Source of the DNA: Fidelibacterota bacterium | GTDB lineage: Bacteria > Marinisomatota > Marinisomatia > Marinisomatales > UBA1611 | DNA length: 26,852 nucleotides | Assembly: GCA_002722105.1 (NCBI GenBank) | Contig: PBKF01000045.1 | Coordinates: 4,981 to 31,832, forward strand | Reading direction: 5' to 3' | Shown here: one piece after another, positions 8,410-16,828 of the stretch | How the letters are laid out: every line of letters starts with the position of its first letter | How positions within the stretch are numbered: position 1 is the first letter of the stretch | Notes under the pieces: model-generated | The model's database searches: none | Told to the model about the DNA's origin: nothing | What the model saw: only the letters and a program-made list of their open reading frames with translations | Program-made: the position numbers and the translations under genes

Positions 8410-8789
8410 TCAGTTATCTCTACTGGGATCATTAATTCGATTAAATCTTTAAATCGGAAAGGTTTAGCCAAAATTTCGTTTGCACCACTGGCTTCAAACA
8501 TATTCTGAGCAGCCCCTACATCATTTCTGGTAATAAGGATGATGAAAATGTCTTTAAATCGTTCATCAAATTTCAATAACCGAGAAATACGAAAACCATT
8601 CATGCTCGGCAAAAGAGTTTCGGATACAATAAAATCAGGAGATTCATTACATGCACGTGTATAACCGTCATAACCATCTTTAGCACTGATTACAAGCATG
8701 CCTTGTTTTTTGAAACGTTTTGACAAATTTTCCAGGATAATATCATCACTCTCAATGATGAGTACAGATTTTTGCTTATTCTCTGACAT
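8406..8789 (-). CDS. Stand-alone response-regulator receiver domain with Glu at the phosphosite
   Basis: A single-domain CheY-like protein of 127 aa from ATG at 8789. An in-frame TTG at 8813 is possible, but the ATG immediately precedes the first beta strand MSENKQKSVLIIESDD. Retained features are the acidic pair (Asp15, Asp16), Thr87 in ILITRN and Lys109 in ILAKPF. The phosphoacceptor Asp is replaced by Glu57 (FIVSETLLPSMNGF, against the usual D-x-x-M-P). It leads the minus-strand pilus operon and overlaps pilD by 4 nt, which suggests a role in pilus control or assembly, perhaps as a constitutively 'on' partner protein. There is no output domain and no neighbouring kinase. Confidence 0.85.
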   Translation of the reverse strand: MSENKQKSVLIIESDDIILENLSKRFKKQGMLVISAKDGYDGYTRACNESPDFIVSETLLPSMNGFRISRLLKFDERFKDIFIILITRNDVGAAQNMFEASGANEILAKPFRFKDLIELMIPVEITE

Positions 8790-9000
8790 AGTAATAGATC
8801 TGGGTAAAGTCAAAGGTTGATATGCTATTCCCTTACCTCGAATTATCTAAACTTAACAAAAAATATCTATAGTGTCACATTTATTTACACAGAAATAATT
8901 TTTACTGTTTCAGAGTGTTACAGGAATATTTATCAATTTATGGATTATTTCACAACTTTAAGGTGGAAGCAATAAGCAGGGCGATGTAATTTTTTAACTT
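8790..9000. other. Divergent intergenic region between pilus operon and kinase/lyase operon
   Basis: This 211-nt AT-rich gap must hold the promoters for the minus-strand pilus operon and the plus-strand 9001 gene. I found no convincing sigma-70 or sigma-54 (-24 GG / -12 GC) element by eye, no hairpin and no copy of the 9-mer repeat seen further right. No good Shine-Dalgarno sequence precedes ATG 9001. Confidence 0.4.
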
Positions 9001-10002
9001 ATGTCTTCAGTATTTTCTACACCACCGCCAGATTTTTCCGAAAAAGAGATTTCAGAATTTATTTTAAATCATTTTGGGTTATCGAGTGATGCAGAAAATC
9101 TCTATAGCGATCGAGATCAAAATTTTTTTATTCGGCCAATATCAGATAAACCATTCATATTAAAAATTTCAAATTGTGCAGAAAAGCGTTCTGTTATAGA
9201 AATGCAGGATGAAGCAACAAAGTCTATCTCTCATAATGATCCAGAATTAGGCATACCTTTACAAATTGGGAAAATCCACACCATTGAAAAAGATGGTATT
9301 TCTTATTTTAGTCGAAGAATAGAGTATATAAGGGGCAAATTCTTAAAAGATAAAAATTTGGATGAAAAATCTCATGAAAAGTTAGGTGCTTTCCTTGGAC
9401 GACTAAGCTTAGCACTGCATGGATTCTCTCATTTAAAAGCAGACAGGATTTTTGAGTGGGATGTTCGTAATATCGATCTAATTAAATACAGGTGTGATTA
9501 TTTAAACTCAGAGTCTGAAAAGGCAACTATCATTCATTTTTTAAATGAGTATGAGAAAAATGTAATTCCCTTGATAAGTGATTTAAGAATGGCAGTGATT
9601 CATAATGATGGGAATGAGCATAATATATTGGTAGATGAGGCAGGAGACGCAATAGGTATCATTGATTTCGGAGATATGGTTTATTCTTACCAGGTTTCTG
9701 AACCTGCCATATGTATGGCCTATGTAGGATTGGAAAAAGATAATCCATTTTCTACCATGGCACAGATACTAAAAGGATATCATTCTGTATTTCGTCTGAA
9801 TGATTCAGAAATAAAATCTGCTATTTGGCTATCCTGTATCAGGCTATGTATTTCAGTAACAATGTCTGCTTGGCGATGTAAGTTATTTCCAGATAATCAG
9901 TATTTATCTATATCTCAAAAAGCCGTATGGGATCTTTTGCGAAAATTGGAAAAAGAAGATTTGGATGCATTATCCATTAAAATTATCAGTATTGTAAAAT
10001 AA
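9001..10002 (+). CDS. APH/choline-kinase-fold phosphotransferase, hydroxylysine/ethanolamine kinase-like
   Basis: A 333-aa small-molecule kinase of the aminoglycoside phosphotransferase fold. The catalytic loop is VIHNDGNEHNILVD (HxDxxxxN, Asp around 202 as base, Asn as Mg ligand), followed by the metal-binding DFG-equivalent GIIDFGD. The continuation MVYSYQVSEPAICMAYV strongly recalls eukaryotic hydroxylysine kinase (HYKK) and the kinase domains fused to class III aminotransferases in many bacteria. The very next gene, 1 nt away, is an aminotransferase-fold phospho-lyase of the ETNPPL/PHYKPL type. The pair would phosphorylate an amino alcohol or 5-hydroxylysine and then eliminate phosphate and ammonia. 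Substrate choice is inference; homoserine, ethanolamine or another amino alcohol are alternatives. Confidence 0.75.
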   Translation: MSSVFSTPPPDFSEKEISEFILNHFGLSSDAENLYSDRDQNFFIRPISDKPFILKISNCAEKRSVIEMQDEATKSISHNDPELGIPLQIGKIHTIEKDGISYFSRRIEYIRGKFLKDKNLDEKSHEKLGAFLGRLSLALHGFSHLKADRIFEWDVRNIDLIKYRCDYLNSESEKATIIHFLNEYEKNVIPLISDLRMAVIHNDGNEHNILVDEAGDAIGIIDFGDMVYSYQVSEPAICMAYVGLEKDNPFSTMAQILKGYHSVFRLNDSEIKSAIWLSCIRLCISVTMSAWRCKLFPDNQYLSISQKAVWDLLRKLEKEDLDALSIKIISIVK

Positions 10003-10003
10003 T

Positions 10004-11296
10004 ATGGTAGATAAGAATTCCATTGAAATTCTACGTAAAAAATATTTACCGCCTTCATTAAGACTATCTTATAGCTCACCACTCCATATTGTTAAAGGAG
10101 ATGGTCAATACCTGTATGATGAAAAAGGAAGACAATATTTAGATGCTGTAAATAATATTCAGCATGTAGGGCATTGCCATCCAACTGTAATTAAGGCGGC
10201 TCAGAATCAATTTGAAAAGCTCAACACCAATACAAGATATCTGGATGAAACAATTGTCTATTATGCAGCAGCACTCTCAAAAAAACTTCCAAAAAAACTG
10301 GATGTATGTTTTTTTACAAATTCTGGAAGTGAGTCTAACGATCTGGCATTGCGAATTGCTCGAACTATTTCAGATTCTAAAGAGACAATTGTTTTAGATG
10401 GGGCCTATCATGGTCATTTATCATCGATGATTGAAATCAGTCCCTACAAGCACAATGGCCCGGGTGGTTCTGGAGCACCGGAATATGTCCATACTGTACC
10501 AATGCCAGATAAATTTAGAGGGAAATATCGAGGAAAGGATTCTGGACAGAAATATATAAATGAAATGATGATGATAATAGATGAAATACACTCTTCCAAT
10601 AAAGTTGTCTCCGCATTTATAGTAGAATCCCTAATGGGTTGTGGTGGTCAGGTGGTTCTGCCGGATGGATTTTTAAAGGATGCATTCCAAATAGTAAGAG
10701 AAGCTGGTGGGATCTGCATTACTGATGAAGTTCAAATTGGGTTTGGCAGGATGGGAACACATTTCTGGGGATTTGAAACACAAGATGTCATCCCAGATAT
10801 CGTGACCATGGGGAAATCAATGGGTAATGGACATCCATTATCTGCGGTTGTTACCACTAAAGAAATTGTAGACAAATTCAATACAGGGATGGAATATTTT
10901 AATTCATTTGGCGGAAATCCTGTCTCCTGTGCAGTGGGGCATGCAGTATTAGATGTGGTAGAAAAAGAACACTTACAAAAAAATGCTCTGGATGTAGGAC
11001 ATTATCTTAAAAATTTACTTGAAAAGCTAAAAATAGACTATGATATCATCGGCGATGTGAGGGGACATGGCTTATTTTTAGGTATTGAATTGGTACGGAG
11101 CCATAGATCATTAGAGCCGGCTGATAAGGAAGCACACCAGATTGTTAATGCTATGAAGGAAATGGGGGTCTTAATAAGTGCAGACGGTCCATGCCACAAT
11201 GTTTTAAAAATAAAACCACCTATGGTCTTTACACGAGATAATGCACTTTTTCTTGTGGAAACATTGGAAAATGCTTTACTATTGACTAATAAGTAA
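10004..11296 (+). CDS. PLP-dependent phospho-lyase, class III aminotransferase fold (ethanolamine-phosphate / phosphohydroxylysine lyase type)
   Basis: A 430-aa PLP enzyme. It matches the animal ETNPPL (AGXT2L1) and PHYKPL (AGXT2L2) proteins closely in recalled motifs: [69 protein letters not shown], and the PLP-lysine segment [13 protein letters not shown] with Lys around 270. The C-terminal [20 protein letters not shown] is equally typical. These relatives do not transaminate; they eliminate phosphate and ammonia from O-phosphoethanolamine or 5-phosphohydroxylysine, giving an aldehyde. The adjacent kinase gene supports a two-step kinase/lyase route. The precise substrate cannot be decided from sequence; a simple omega-aminotransferase is less likely given the GKYRG and SADGP motifs. 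Confidence 0.85.
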   Translation: MVDKNSIEILRKKYLPPSLRLSYSSPLHIVKGDGQYLYDEKGRQYLDAVNNIQHVGHCHPTVIKAAQNQFEKLNTNTRYLDETIVYYAAALSKKLPKKLDVCFFTNSGSESNDLALRIARTISDSKETIVLDGAYHGHLSSMIEISPYKHNGPGGSGAPEYVHTVPMPDKFRGKYRGKDSGQKYINEMMMIIDEIHSSNKVVSAFIVESLMGCGGQVVLPDGFLKDAFQIVREAGGICITDEVQIGFGRMGTHFWGFETQDVIPDIVTMGKSMGNGHPLSAVVTTKEIVDKFNTGMEYFNSFGGNPVSCAVGHAVLDVVEKEHLQKNALDVGHYLKNLLEKLKIDYDIIGDVRGHGLFLGIELVRSHRSLEPADKEAHQIVNAMKEMGVLISADGPCHNVLKIKPPMVFTRDNALFLVETLENALLLTNK

Positions 11297-11352
11297 TATC
11301 ATTGGACTAGAAGTCGCTTTATCTAAACTTTCCAGAAAGTAAAAAATAAAAA

Positions 11353-12981
11353 ATGAATACTATTTCAATTGTTTCTTTCATTTTGGCCACAGGTGCCGTG
11401 GCCATTTTCACTTATATCATAGTAAGTGGGATGAAAAAATCCCATAGTCCCGCAGAAGAATATTTTACCGGTGGTCGTGCGCTGGGTTGGCCTGTAGTAG
11501 CAGGATCATTATTACTAACAAATTTATCGACAGAACAACTGGTTGGACTTAATGGTGCTGTTTTTGGTGACAAAGCTTTAGTTGGTATCGCTTGGGAAGC
11601 TTTGGCAGCATTTGCTATGATTGCCACTGCCTTAATTTTTCTTCCTAAATATCTTGCCAGCGGGTTCACAACTACTCCTGCATTTTTAGAAAAACGTTTT
11701 GATAAAACCACTCGAACCTTGGTATCAGGACTATTTTTATTTGGCTATGTTACTGTCCTACTTCCCGTTGTTCTTTATACTGGATCTTTAGCACTAATTG
11801 GAATGTTTGATTTGAATTTTCCTCTATGGATTGTAGTGGCAATCATTGGTACATTAGGGAGCTCATACGCAATATTTGGAGGTTTGAAATCTGTGGCAGT
11901 ATCTGATACATTAAATGGTATCGGTCTTTTGATTGGCGGATTAACTATTCCAATTTTGGCATTAATTGCATTGGGAGATGGGTCTTTTATTTCGGGTGTT
12001 TCAACTTTATTTAAAACAAACTCAGATTATCTGGCTGTTATAATTCAAACCAATGTAGATAATAAGGTTGTTTCTGTCCCATGGCCAACCTTGCTAACCG
12101 GAATGATGTTTATTCAGATATTTTACTGGTCAACAAACCAGGTGATTGTTCAACGAGCTATGGCTGCCAAAACTTTAGCTGAAGGGCAGAAAGGTGTTTT
12201 ATTTGCATCTGCTATGAAATTAGTGGGGCCACTCATGTTGTGTCTACCTGGCATCATTGCTCTTCACATGAAAAATTTGGATATTCAGAAGCAAGATCAG
12301 GTTTATGGCGCAATTGTCCGTCATGTGCTCCCAGACTGGTCGCTCGGACTATTTGCTGCTGTTTTGATGGGTTCAATCCTGAGCTCATTCAACAGTACCT
12401 TGAATAGTGCTTCCACCTTATTTTCTCTCCAATTTTACAAAGGGTACATGAACCTAGAAGCTAGCGAAAAAGAGATTGTTTTGATTGGTAAAAAGTTCAG
12501 TATTGGTTTGGCTATAACATCTATTTTGATTTCTCCAATGCTTGCACAAATGCAGTCTATCTTCGAATATCTTCAAAAGGTGAATGGCTTGTATAGTGTC
12601 CCTATTATAGGCATATTTATTTTAGGGATAGGGACCAAACAGGTACCTGCAATGGCAGCAAAAATTGGGATGATTGTTGGAATGGCTTTTTATGCATTTT
12701 TCACATTTGTGAATATAAAGAATGTCCCTGAGATTTTTGCCAATGGTGATGGTGATTTGCATTGGCTCCATGGATATTTTATCAGCTTTATTGTATCTGT
12801 AGGTATTATGTTATTAATTGGAAGGTTAAAACCTAAAACATCTGCAGAAATTGAAATTAGTGATGAACAAGATTTCGAACCGGTTGACATGACTCCCTGG
12901 CCCCACGCAAAAATAACTTCCTATGCTATCATGTGCACTACAATGTTTATTTACTTAGCTCTTACATTTATCGCTTTATGA
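11353..12981 (+). CDS. Sodium:solute symporter (SLC5 family, SGLT-like)
   Basis: A 542-aa transporter with about 14 predicted helices, the standard size of bacterial SGLT-type sodium/sugar symporters. Family features include the N-terminal SxEEYFTGGRALGW-type phrase (HSPAEEYFTGGRALGWPVV), the unwound first helix region LLLTNLSTEQLVGLNG, AIFGGLKSVAVSDTLNG, the Q-R-A segment YWSTNQVIVQRAMAAK and SILSSFNSTLNSASTLFS, whose Ser/Asn residues contribute to the sodium site in this family. It most likely imports a sugar or amino sugar with Na+. It sits between the kinase/lyase pair (56 nt upstream) and the sialidase/GH109 pair (61 nt downstream), so it could serve either; the sugar-type motifs favour the glycosidase side. 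SLC5 specificity is not readable from sequence. Confidence 0.88.
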   Translation: MNTISIVSFILATGAVAIFTYIIVSGMKKSHSPAEEYFTGGRALGWPVVAGSLLLTNLSTEQLVGLNGAVFGDKALVGIAWEALAAFAMIATALIFLPKYLASGFTTTPAFLEKRFDKTTRTLVSGLFLFGYVTVLLPVVLYTGSLALIGMFDLNFPLWIVVAIIGTLGSSYAIFGGLKSVAVSDTLNGIGLLIGGLTIPILALIALGDGSFISGVSTLFKTNSDYLAVIIQTNVDNKVVSVPWPTLLTGMMFIQIFYWSTNQVIVQRAMAAKTLAEGQKGVLFASAMKLVGPLMLCLPGIIALHMKNLDIQKQDQVYGAIVRHVLPDWSLGLFAAVLMGSILSSFNSTLNSASTLFSLQFYKGYMNLEASEKEIVLIGKKFSIGLAITSILISPMLAQMQSIFEYLQKVNGLYSVPIIGIFILGIGTKQVPAMAAKIGMIVGMAFYAFFTFVNIKNVPEIFANGDGDLHWLHGYFISFIVSVGIMLLIGRLKPKTSAEIEISDEQDFEPVDMTPWPHAKITSYAIMCTTMFIYLALTFIAL

Positions 12982-13042
12982 AAAAATTAATAATGAACGT
13001 TTTCACCAGTTTCATGCGAATCTGTTAATTTTAGGATTAAAA

Positions 13043-14152
13043 ATGTCACGTTTATTAATTACTATCATTCTATATTCATTTCTATTCAGTTCAAATCCAG
13101 TGCGATTTTTAATTCCAACCATCGAACTTGATCATCGAAAAGATCTACAGACCATTGTAGATCGGGAAGATGGTGTTTATTTAGGTCACCCATCCACAGT
13201 TTTATTAGAAGATGGGAAAACGATTTTAATTGTATATCCAAAAGGTCATGGTAAAGGTGAGATAGTATATAAAAAAAGTAAGGATGGCGGTAAAACATGG
13301 TCTGATCGCCTGCCGGTACCGCCTAATTGGTCAACTAGTAAAGAAGTACCGACAATTCATCGTGTAATTGATAAAAGAGGAATGAAAAGGCTCATTCTTT
13401 GGTCAGGGCTTTATCCGGCAAGGCTCGCAGTTTCAGATGATGATGGGATCACATGGTCTGCTCTACAGCCAGTAGGTAATTGGGGTGGTATTGTTGTCAT
13501 GGGTTTTGTTGAAGCACTGAAAAAACCAGGAAACTATCTTGCTATGTTTCATGATGATGGTCGATTTTTTATCAAAGATGGGAAAAAAACGGATGTATTT
13601 ACGTTATACCAGACTAATTCTGTTGATGGTGGACTCACCTGGTCTCATCCTTTACCAGTTTATCAGAATAACAAAATTCATCTATGCGAGCCGAGCCTAA
13701 TACGTTCTCCCAATGGTAAACAATTAGCAGTCCTTCTGCGAGAAAATAGTCGGTCTAAAAATTCACATGTAATCTTTTCAAATGATGAAGGTAATTCCTG
13801 GAGTGAACCTATGGAACTTCCACGAGAACTCACAGGTGACCGCCATACAGGGAAATATCTACTTGATGGTCGTCTATTTATTTCATTTCGGGATACTGCA
13901 CCTTATAGCCCAACACAAGGAGACTGGGTCGCATGGGTAGGGAAATATGAAGATCTTTTTTCTGGAAAGGTTGGTGAATTTCGAATTCGAATTAAAGATA
14001 ATAAACATGAATGGGATTGTGCTTATCCTGGAGTTGAAATTTTATCGGACGGTTATATAGTAACAACAACATATGGGCACTGGGAAGATAATAAAAGCCC
14101 TTATATTTTATCAGTGAGAATTGATCTCCAAGATTTAGTACTAAAACAATGA
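13043..14152 (+). CDS. Sialidase-like BNR-repeat glycosidase, exported
   Basis: A 369-aa protein with a probable N-terminal signal peptide (MSRLLITIILYSFLFSS). It carries four Asp boxes of the S-x-D-x-G-x-T/S-W type at about 79-86 (SKDGGKTW), 131-138 (SDDDGITW), 193-200 (SVDGGLTW) and 246-253 (SNDEGNSW), spaced as in a six-bladed beta-propeller sialidase. Arg residues in HRVIDKR, LLREN and SFRDTAP are candidates for the Arg triad that holds a carboxylate, but assignment is uncertain. The product would release sialic acid-like or other acidic sugars from glycans in the periplasm or outside. It is followed 8 nt later by a GH109-like gene. Many BNR-propeller proteins in marine bacteria are not true sialidases, so the substrate is open. 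Confidence 0.75.
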   Translation: MSRLLITIILYSFLFSSNPVRFLIPTIELDHRKDLQTIVDREDGVYLGHPSTVLLEDGKTILIVYPKGHGKGEIVYKKSKDGGKTWSDRLPVPPNWSTSKEVPTIHRVIDKRGMKRLILWSGLYPARLAVSDDDGITWSALQPVGNWGGIVVMGFVEALKKPGNYLAMFHDDGRFFIKDGKKTDVFTLYQTNSVDGGLTWSHPLPVYQNNKIHLCEPSLIRSPNGKQLAVLLRENSRSKNSHVIFSNDEGNSWSEPMELPRELTGDRHTGKYLLDGRLFISFRDTAPYSPTQGDWVAWVGKYEDLFSGKVGEFRIRIKDNKHEWDCAYPGVEILSDGYIVTTTYGHWEDNKSPYILSVRIDLQDLVLKQ

Positions 14153-14160
14153 GGTAGCTA

Positions 14161-15519
14161 ATGTCAAAAAATTTAAATAGAAGAAATTTTATTAAAACTG
14201 TATCAGCCGCCAGTGCTGCTTTATCATTTATGCCATCGTCAATGTATGCTTCCACAAAGAAAAAACGAGTAAAATTAGGAGTCATCGGGACCGGATTAAG
14301 AGGCCAGTGGGCATTATGGCTTGTTGGTAAATATCCTGGAGTGGAAATCCCTGCTATTTGTGATATTGATGAAAAAATGATTGAAAGTGCTTTAAGAATA
14401 TTAAATGATGCTGGCAAACCTCAACCTCGGGTGTATAATAAAGGGGATGAGGATTTCCTTAATATGGTCAAGAATGAAGATTTGGATGGTGTCTATATTG
14501 CTACACCATGGGAGTGGCATCACCCCATGTCCACTGCAGCAATGAAAAATGGAATCCATGTTGGAACAGAAGTTCCTGCAGCATTAACAGTGCGGGAATG
14601 TTGGGATTTGGTCAATATTTCCGAAGCAACAGGGAAATTATGTATGATTATGGAAAATGTGTGTTATCGTCGGGATGTTATGGCAATATTAAATATGGTT
14701 AGGCAGGGATTGTTTGGAGAATTAATACATTGTCAAGGTGGTTACCAACATGATCTTCGCCATGTGAAATTTAATGATGGGAAGCAGCCCTATGGCGGTG
14801 GTGTTGAATTTGGAGAAAAAGGATATTCAGAAGCCAAGTGGCGTACACAGCACTCTATAGATCGGAATGGAGATTTATACCCGACACATGGATTAGGTCC
14901 TGTAAGCACCATGCTAGGAATCAATCGTGGGAATAAGATGCTTCACTTGACCTCCACCGCTACACAAAGCCGTGGATTAAGCAAATATATTGTTGATAAA
15001 AGTGGGCCAAATCATCCTAATGCCGATATTCAATTCAAGTGTGGTGATATTGTGACTACTGTAATAAAATGTGAAAATGGTCAAACAATTATGCTTAGTC
15101 ATGATACCAATAACCCTAGGCCATACAGCTTGAATTTTAGAGTGCAGGGGACCCAAGGACTGTGGCAAAAAGATGCCCGATCCATTTACATTGAAGGGTT
15201 GAGTCCTGAATCGCATCGATGGGAGAAAGAAGAAGCATATATGAAAAAATATGATCATCCACTCTGGAAACGTTTTGGTAATGAAGCTTCTGGGTCAGGA
15301 CATGGTGGTATGGATTTTTTTATTTTCAGGGCATTTATTGAGGTATTAAAAGGCGCTGAACCGGTTATTGATGTTTATGATTCAGTAAGTATGAGTGTAA
15401 TTTGTCCCCTGTCTGAAAAGTCAATACGGTTGGGAAGTGCTGCTGTTAAAATCCCTGATTTTACGCGTGGAAAATGGAAGAAAAACAAACCGATTTTTGG
15501 ATTGAATAATTATATTTAA
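14161..15519 (+). CDS. Gfo/Idh/MocA-fold protein of the GH109 alpha-N-acetylgalactosaminidase type, Tat-exported
   Basis: A 452-aa protein. The N-terminus has a Tat-like twin-Arg signal (NRRNFIKTVSAASAALSF). It continues into a Rossmann domain (KLGVIGTGLRGQWALWL) and a C-terminal alpha/beta domain. Motifs ATPWEWHHPM, GTEVPAALTVRECWDLV, MENVCYRRDVMAILNMVRQG and GGYQHDLRHVKF are those of GH109 enzymes, which use tightly bound NAD in an oxidation/elimination/reduction cycle to cleave terminal alpha-GalNAc. The RYTH-type family segment appears as DLYPTHGLGPV, with His as the expected catalytic-region residue. GAGGTAG just before ATG 14161 is a usable ribosome site. Together with the upstream BNR protein and symporter it suggests glycan scavenging. 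Another Gfo/Idh/MocA glycosidase activity is possible. Confidence 0.82.
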   Translation: MSKNLNRRNFIKTVSAASAALSFMPSSMYASTKKKRVKLGVIGTGLRGQWALWLVGKYPGVEIPAICDIDEKMIESALRILNDAGKPQPRVYNKGDEDFLNMVKNEDLDGVYIATPWEWHHPMSTAAMKNGIHVGTEVPAALTVRECWDLVNISEATGKLCMIMENVCYRRDVMAILNMVRQGLFGELIHCQGGYQHDLRHVKFNDGKQPYGGGVEFGEKGYSEAKWRTQHSIDRNGDLYPTHGLGPVSTMLGINRGNKMLHLTSTATQSRGLSKYIVDKSGPNHPNADIQFKCGDIVTTVIKCENGQTIMLSHDTNNPRPYSLNFRVQGTQGLWQKDARSIYIEGLSPESHRWEKEEAYMKKYDHPLWKRFGNEASGSGHGGMDFFIFRAFIEVLKGAEPVIDVYDSVSMSVICPLSEKSIRLGSAAVKIPDFTRGKWKKNKPIFGLNNYI

Positions 15520-15554
15520 CAGATAACTATAATCCAATTATTAAAATATATCAA

Positions 15555-15590
15555 TAACGCTCATAACGCTCATATTAAGCTTGTGTATAC
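15555..15590 (+). promoter_or_regulatory. Tandem 9-bp repeat plus promoter, site 1 (lipid operon)
   Basis: TAACGCTCA occurs twice head to tail (15555-15563 and 15564-15572), followed by T. After 7 nt comes TTGTGTATAC (15581-15590). GTATAC is a candidate -10; a -35 placed 17 nt upstream would fall inside the second repeat unit and is not TTGACA-like, so activation by a bound factor or use of an alternative sigma factor is inferred. ATG 15616 begins 43 nt after the repeat's last base (15573). The same layout recurs exactly at 26777 and nearly at 23985. Confidence 0.75.
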
Positions 15591-15615
15591 CCTTTTTTGA
15601 TTCTTAATATTGAAA

Positions 15616-16137
15616 ATGTCAAATTATAAAAAATTGTTTAACATCATTGGTTTCCAGAGCAGCTGGTGGGCATGTGTCCTAGGTGTACAGAATGGATATA
15701 TCTACTTGGGCCCAATTATGATGGTTTTTTTCCTAATTACTCATTTAATGCTTAATGGTAACAATCGATCGGAGATTATTTTTATCATTATTGTTGGTTT
15801 GTTAGGATCATTTGTCGATACAATTTTTCTACAATCATCTCTAATTATTTATGAAGGACTTACTCTTTCTTTTTTTGCACCACTTTGGATTATTTCTATG
15901 TGGTTAGGATTTGCTGCAACTATTAATCATTCACTTGGGTGGCTAGATGGTAAGTGGTTTTTTGCATTTCTTCTCGGTGCCATATTTGGCCCTTTATCTT
16001 ATCTAGCTGGATTAAAATTTGGAGCAATTAATTTTCAAATGTCGGTATTTACAATAGTTATATTGGCTCTAGTTTGGGGTATAACTGTACCTCTTTTATA
16101 TCATTTAAACAGAATAATTATTCGTGATGAAATCTAA
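15616..16137 (+). CDS. DUF2878-like integral membrane protein
   Basis: A 173-aa protein with five to six membrane helices and almost no soluble part. The N-terminal NIIGFQSSWWACVLGVQNG and the later SFVDTIFLQSSLIIYEG and APLWIISMWLGFAATINHSLGWL resemble DUF2878, a membrane family repeatedly found beside photolyase, DUF1365 and CFA-type genes in light- or singlet-oxygen-induced clusters of Proteobacteria. Its biochemical role is unknown. ATG 15616 is preferred over the in-frame TTG at 15610 because it keeps the 43-nt distance to the upstream repeat identical to that of site 3. It is the first gene of the operon and overlaps the next gene by 11 nt. Confidence 0.72.
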   Translation: MSNYKKLFNIIGFQSSWWACVLGVQNGYIYLGPIMMVFFLITHLMLNGNNRSEIIFIIIVGLLGSFVDTIFLQSSLIIYEGLTLSFFAPLWIISMWLGFAATINHSLGWLDGKWFFAFLLGAIFGPLSYLAGLKFGAINFQMSVFTIVILALVWGITVPLLYHLNRIIIRDEI

Positions 16138-16825
16138 ACCCTGCTTTATTTATTTCATTATTCTCTGGGTGGCCCTCGGTTTTGCTAACGAAATTAATTC
16201 AATGAACCGGTCTCTACTCAAAATATTGTATGACAACTCAGACTGGAATATCATTGAAAGTACTAGCGACTCAATTTATATCAGTGAGAAAATAATTGCG
16301 GACTATAAACTCAATGCTATTAAAGTAGAAAAGTTATATGATATAAATCCGGAAAATTTTACAGATGTCATTATGAATGTAAAGCGTTATGATTCTTTTC
16401 TTTCGAATGCTAATTCTCTTTATACTAGAGTGATTGAAAATAGATCAGATGGTTTACTTGCTTTCCAGCGGATTGTAATTGATCTACCATTTTTTGATGA
16501 CCGGGAATACTATTTCTACATGAGCCGTAAACCATTTGATAATCACTCTTCAAATATAATGTGTTACTGGATTTTACTGGAACCAGGTCAAAGTCCGGCT
16601 ACAAATGACCTTACGGAAAATGCAACCTATTTAAAAAATGGTGCTGGATTGTGGAAATGGGAACCGGCACAATCAGGAAGAATTAAAATATCCTACATAC
16701 TCACTATGCACCCAGGCGGATCTATCCCTTCCTTTCTTGTGGAAATGATCAACAAAAACAGTATTGTGGGGTTATTCCGGGATGTACAAAATGAAGTCAT
16801 GTCAAAAAATTATTTCGAAAGTTGA
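16127..16825 (+). CDS. Exported START/SRPBCC-like lipid-binding protein
   Basis: A 232-aa protein from ATG 16127 (an in-frame GTG lies at 16124). An N-terminal signal peptide (about 1-21, FIYFIILWVALGFA) precedes a domain with features of START/SRPBCC proteins: INPENFTDVIMNVKRYDSF, SLYTRVIENRSDG, LPFFDDREYYFYMSRKP, WKWEPAQSGRIKISYILTMHPGGSIPSFLVEMINKNSIVGLFRDVQ. This resembles eukaryotic-type START domains that hold a lipid in a helix-grip pocket. A periplasmic carrier for the modified fatty acids or phospholipids of this operon is inferred. It overlaps DUF2878 by 11 nt, and the lipocalin follows after 3 nt. Confidence 0.7.
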   Translation: MKSKPCFIYFIILWVALGFANEINSMNRSLLKILYDNSDWNIIESTSDSIYISEKIIADYKLNAIKVEKLYDINPENFTDVIMNVKRYDSFLSNANSLYTRVIENRSDGLLAFQRIVIDLPFFDDREYYFYMSRKPFDNHSSNIMCYWILLEPGQSPATNDLTENATYLKNGAGLWKWEPAQSGRIKISYILTMHPGGSIPSFLVEMINKNSIVGLFRDVQNEVMSKNYFES

Positions 16826-16828
16826 TTT

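Noticed and set aside
8814..9000. Sigma-54 promoter for the pilus operon
   Set aside because: Looked for because of the NtrC-type activator; no GG-N10-GC element of acceptable quality was seen on the minus strand here.
11327..11340. Perfect inverted repeat ACTTTC-CA-GAAAGT before the symporter
   Set aside because: Arms are 6 bp with a 2-nt centre; too short for a terminator, and as an operator it has no second copy in the window.
13992..14417. 141-aa minus-strand open frame
   Set aside because: Antisense to the sialidase-like and GH109-like genes, without family motifs; a shadow.
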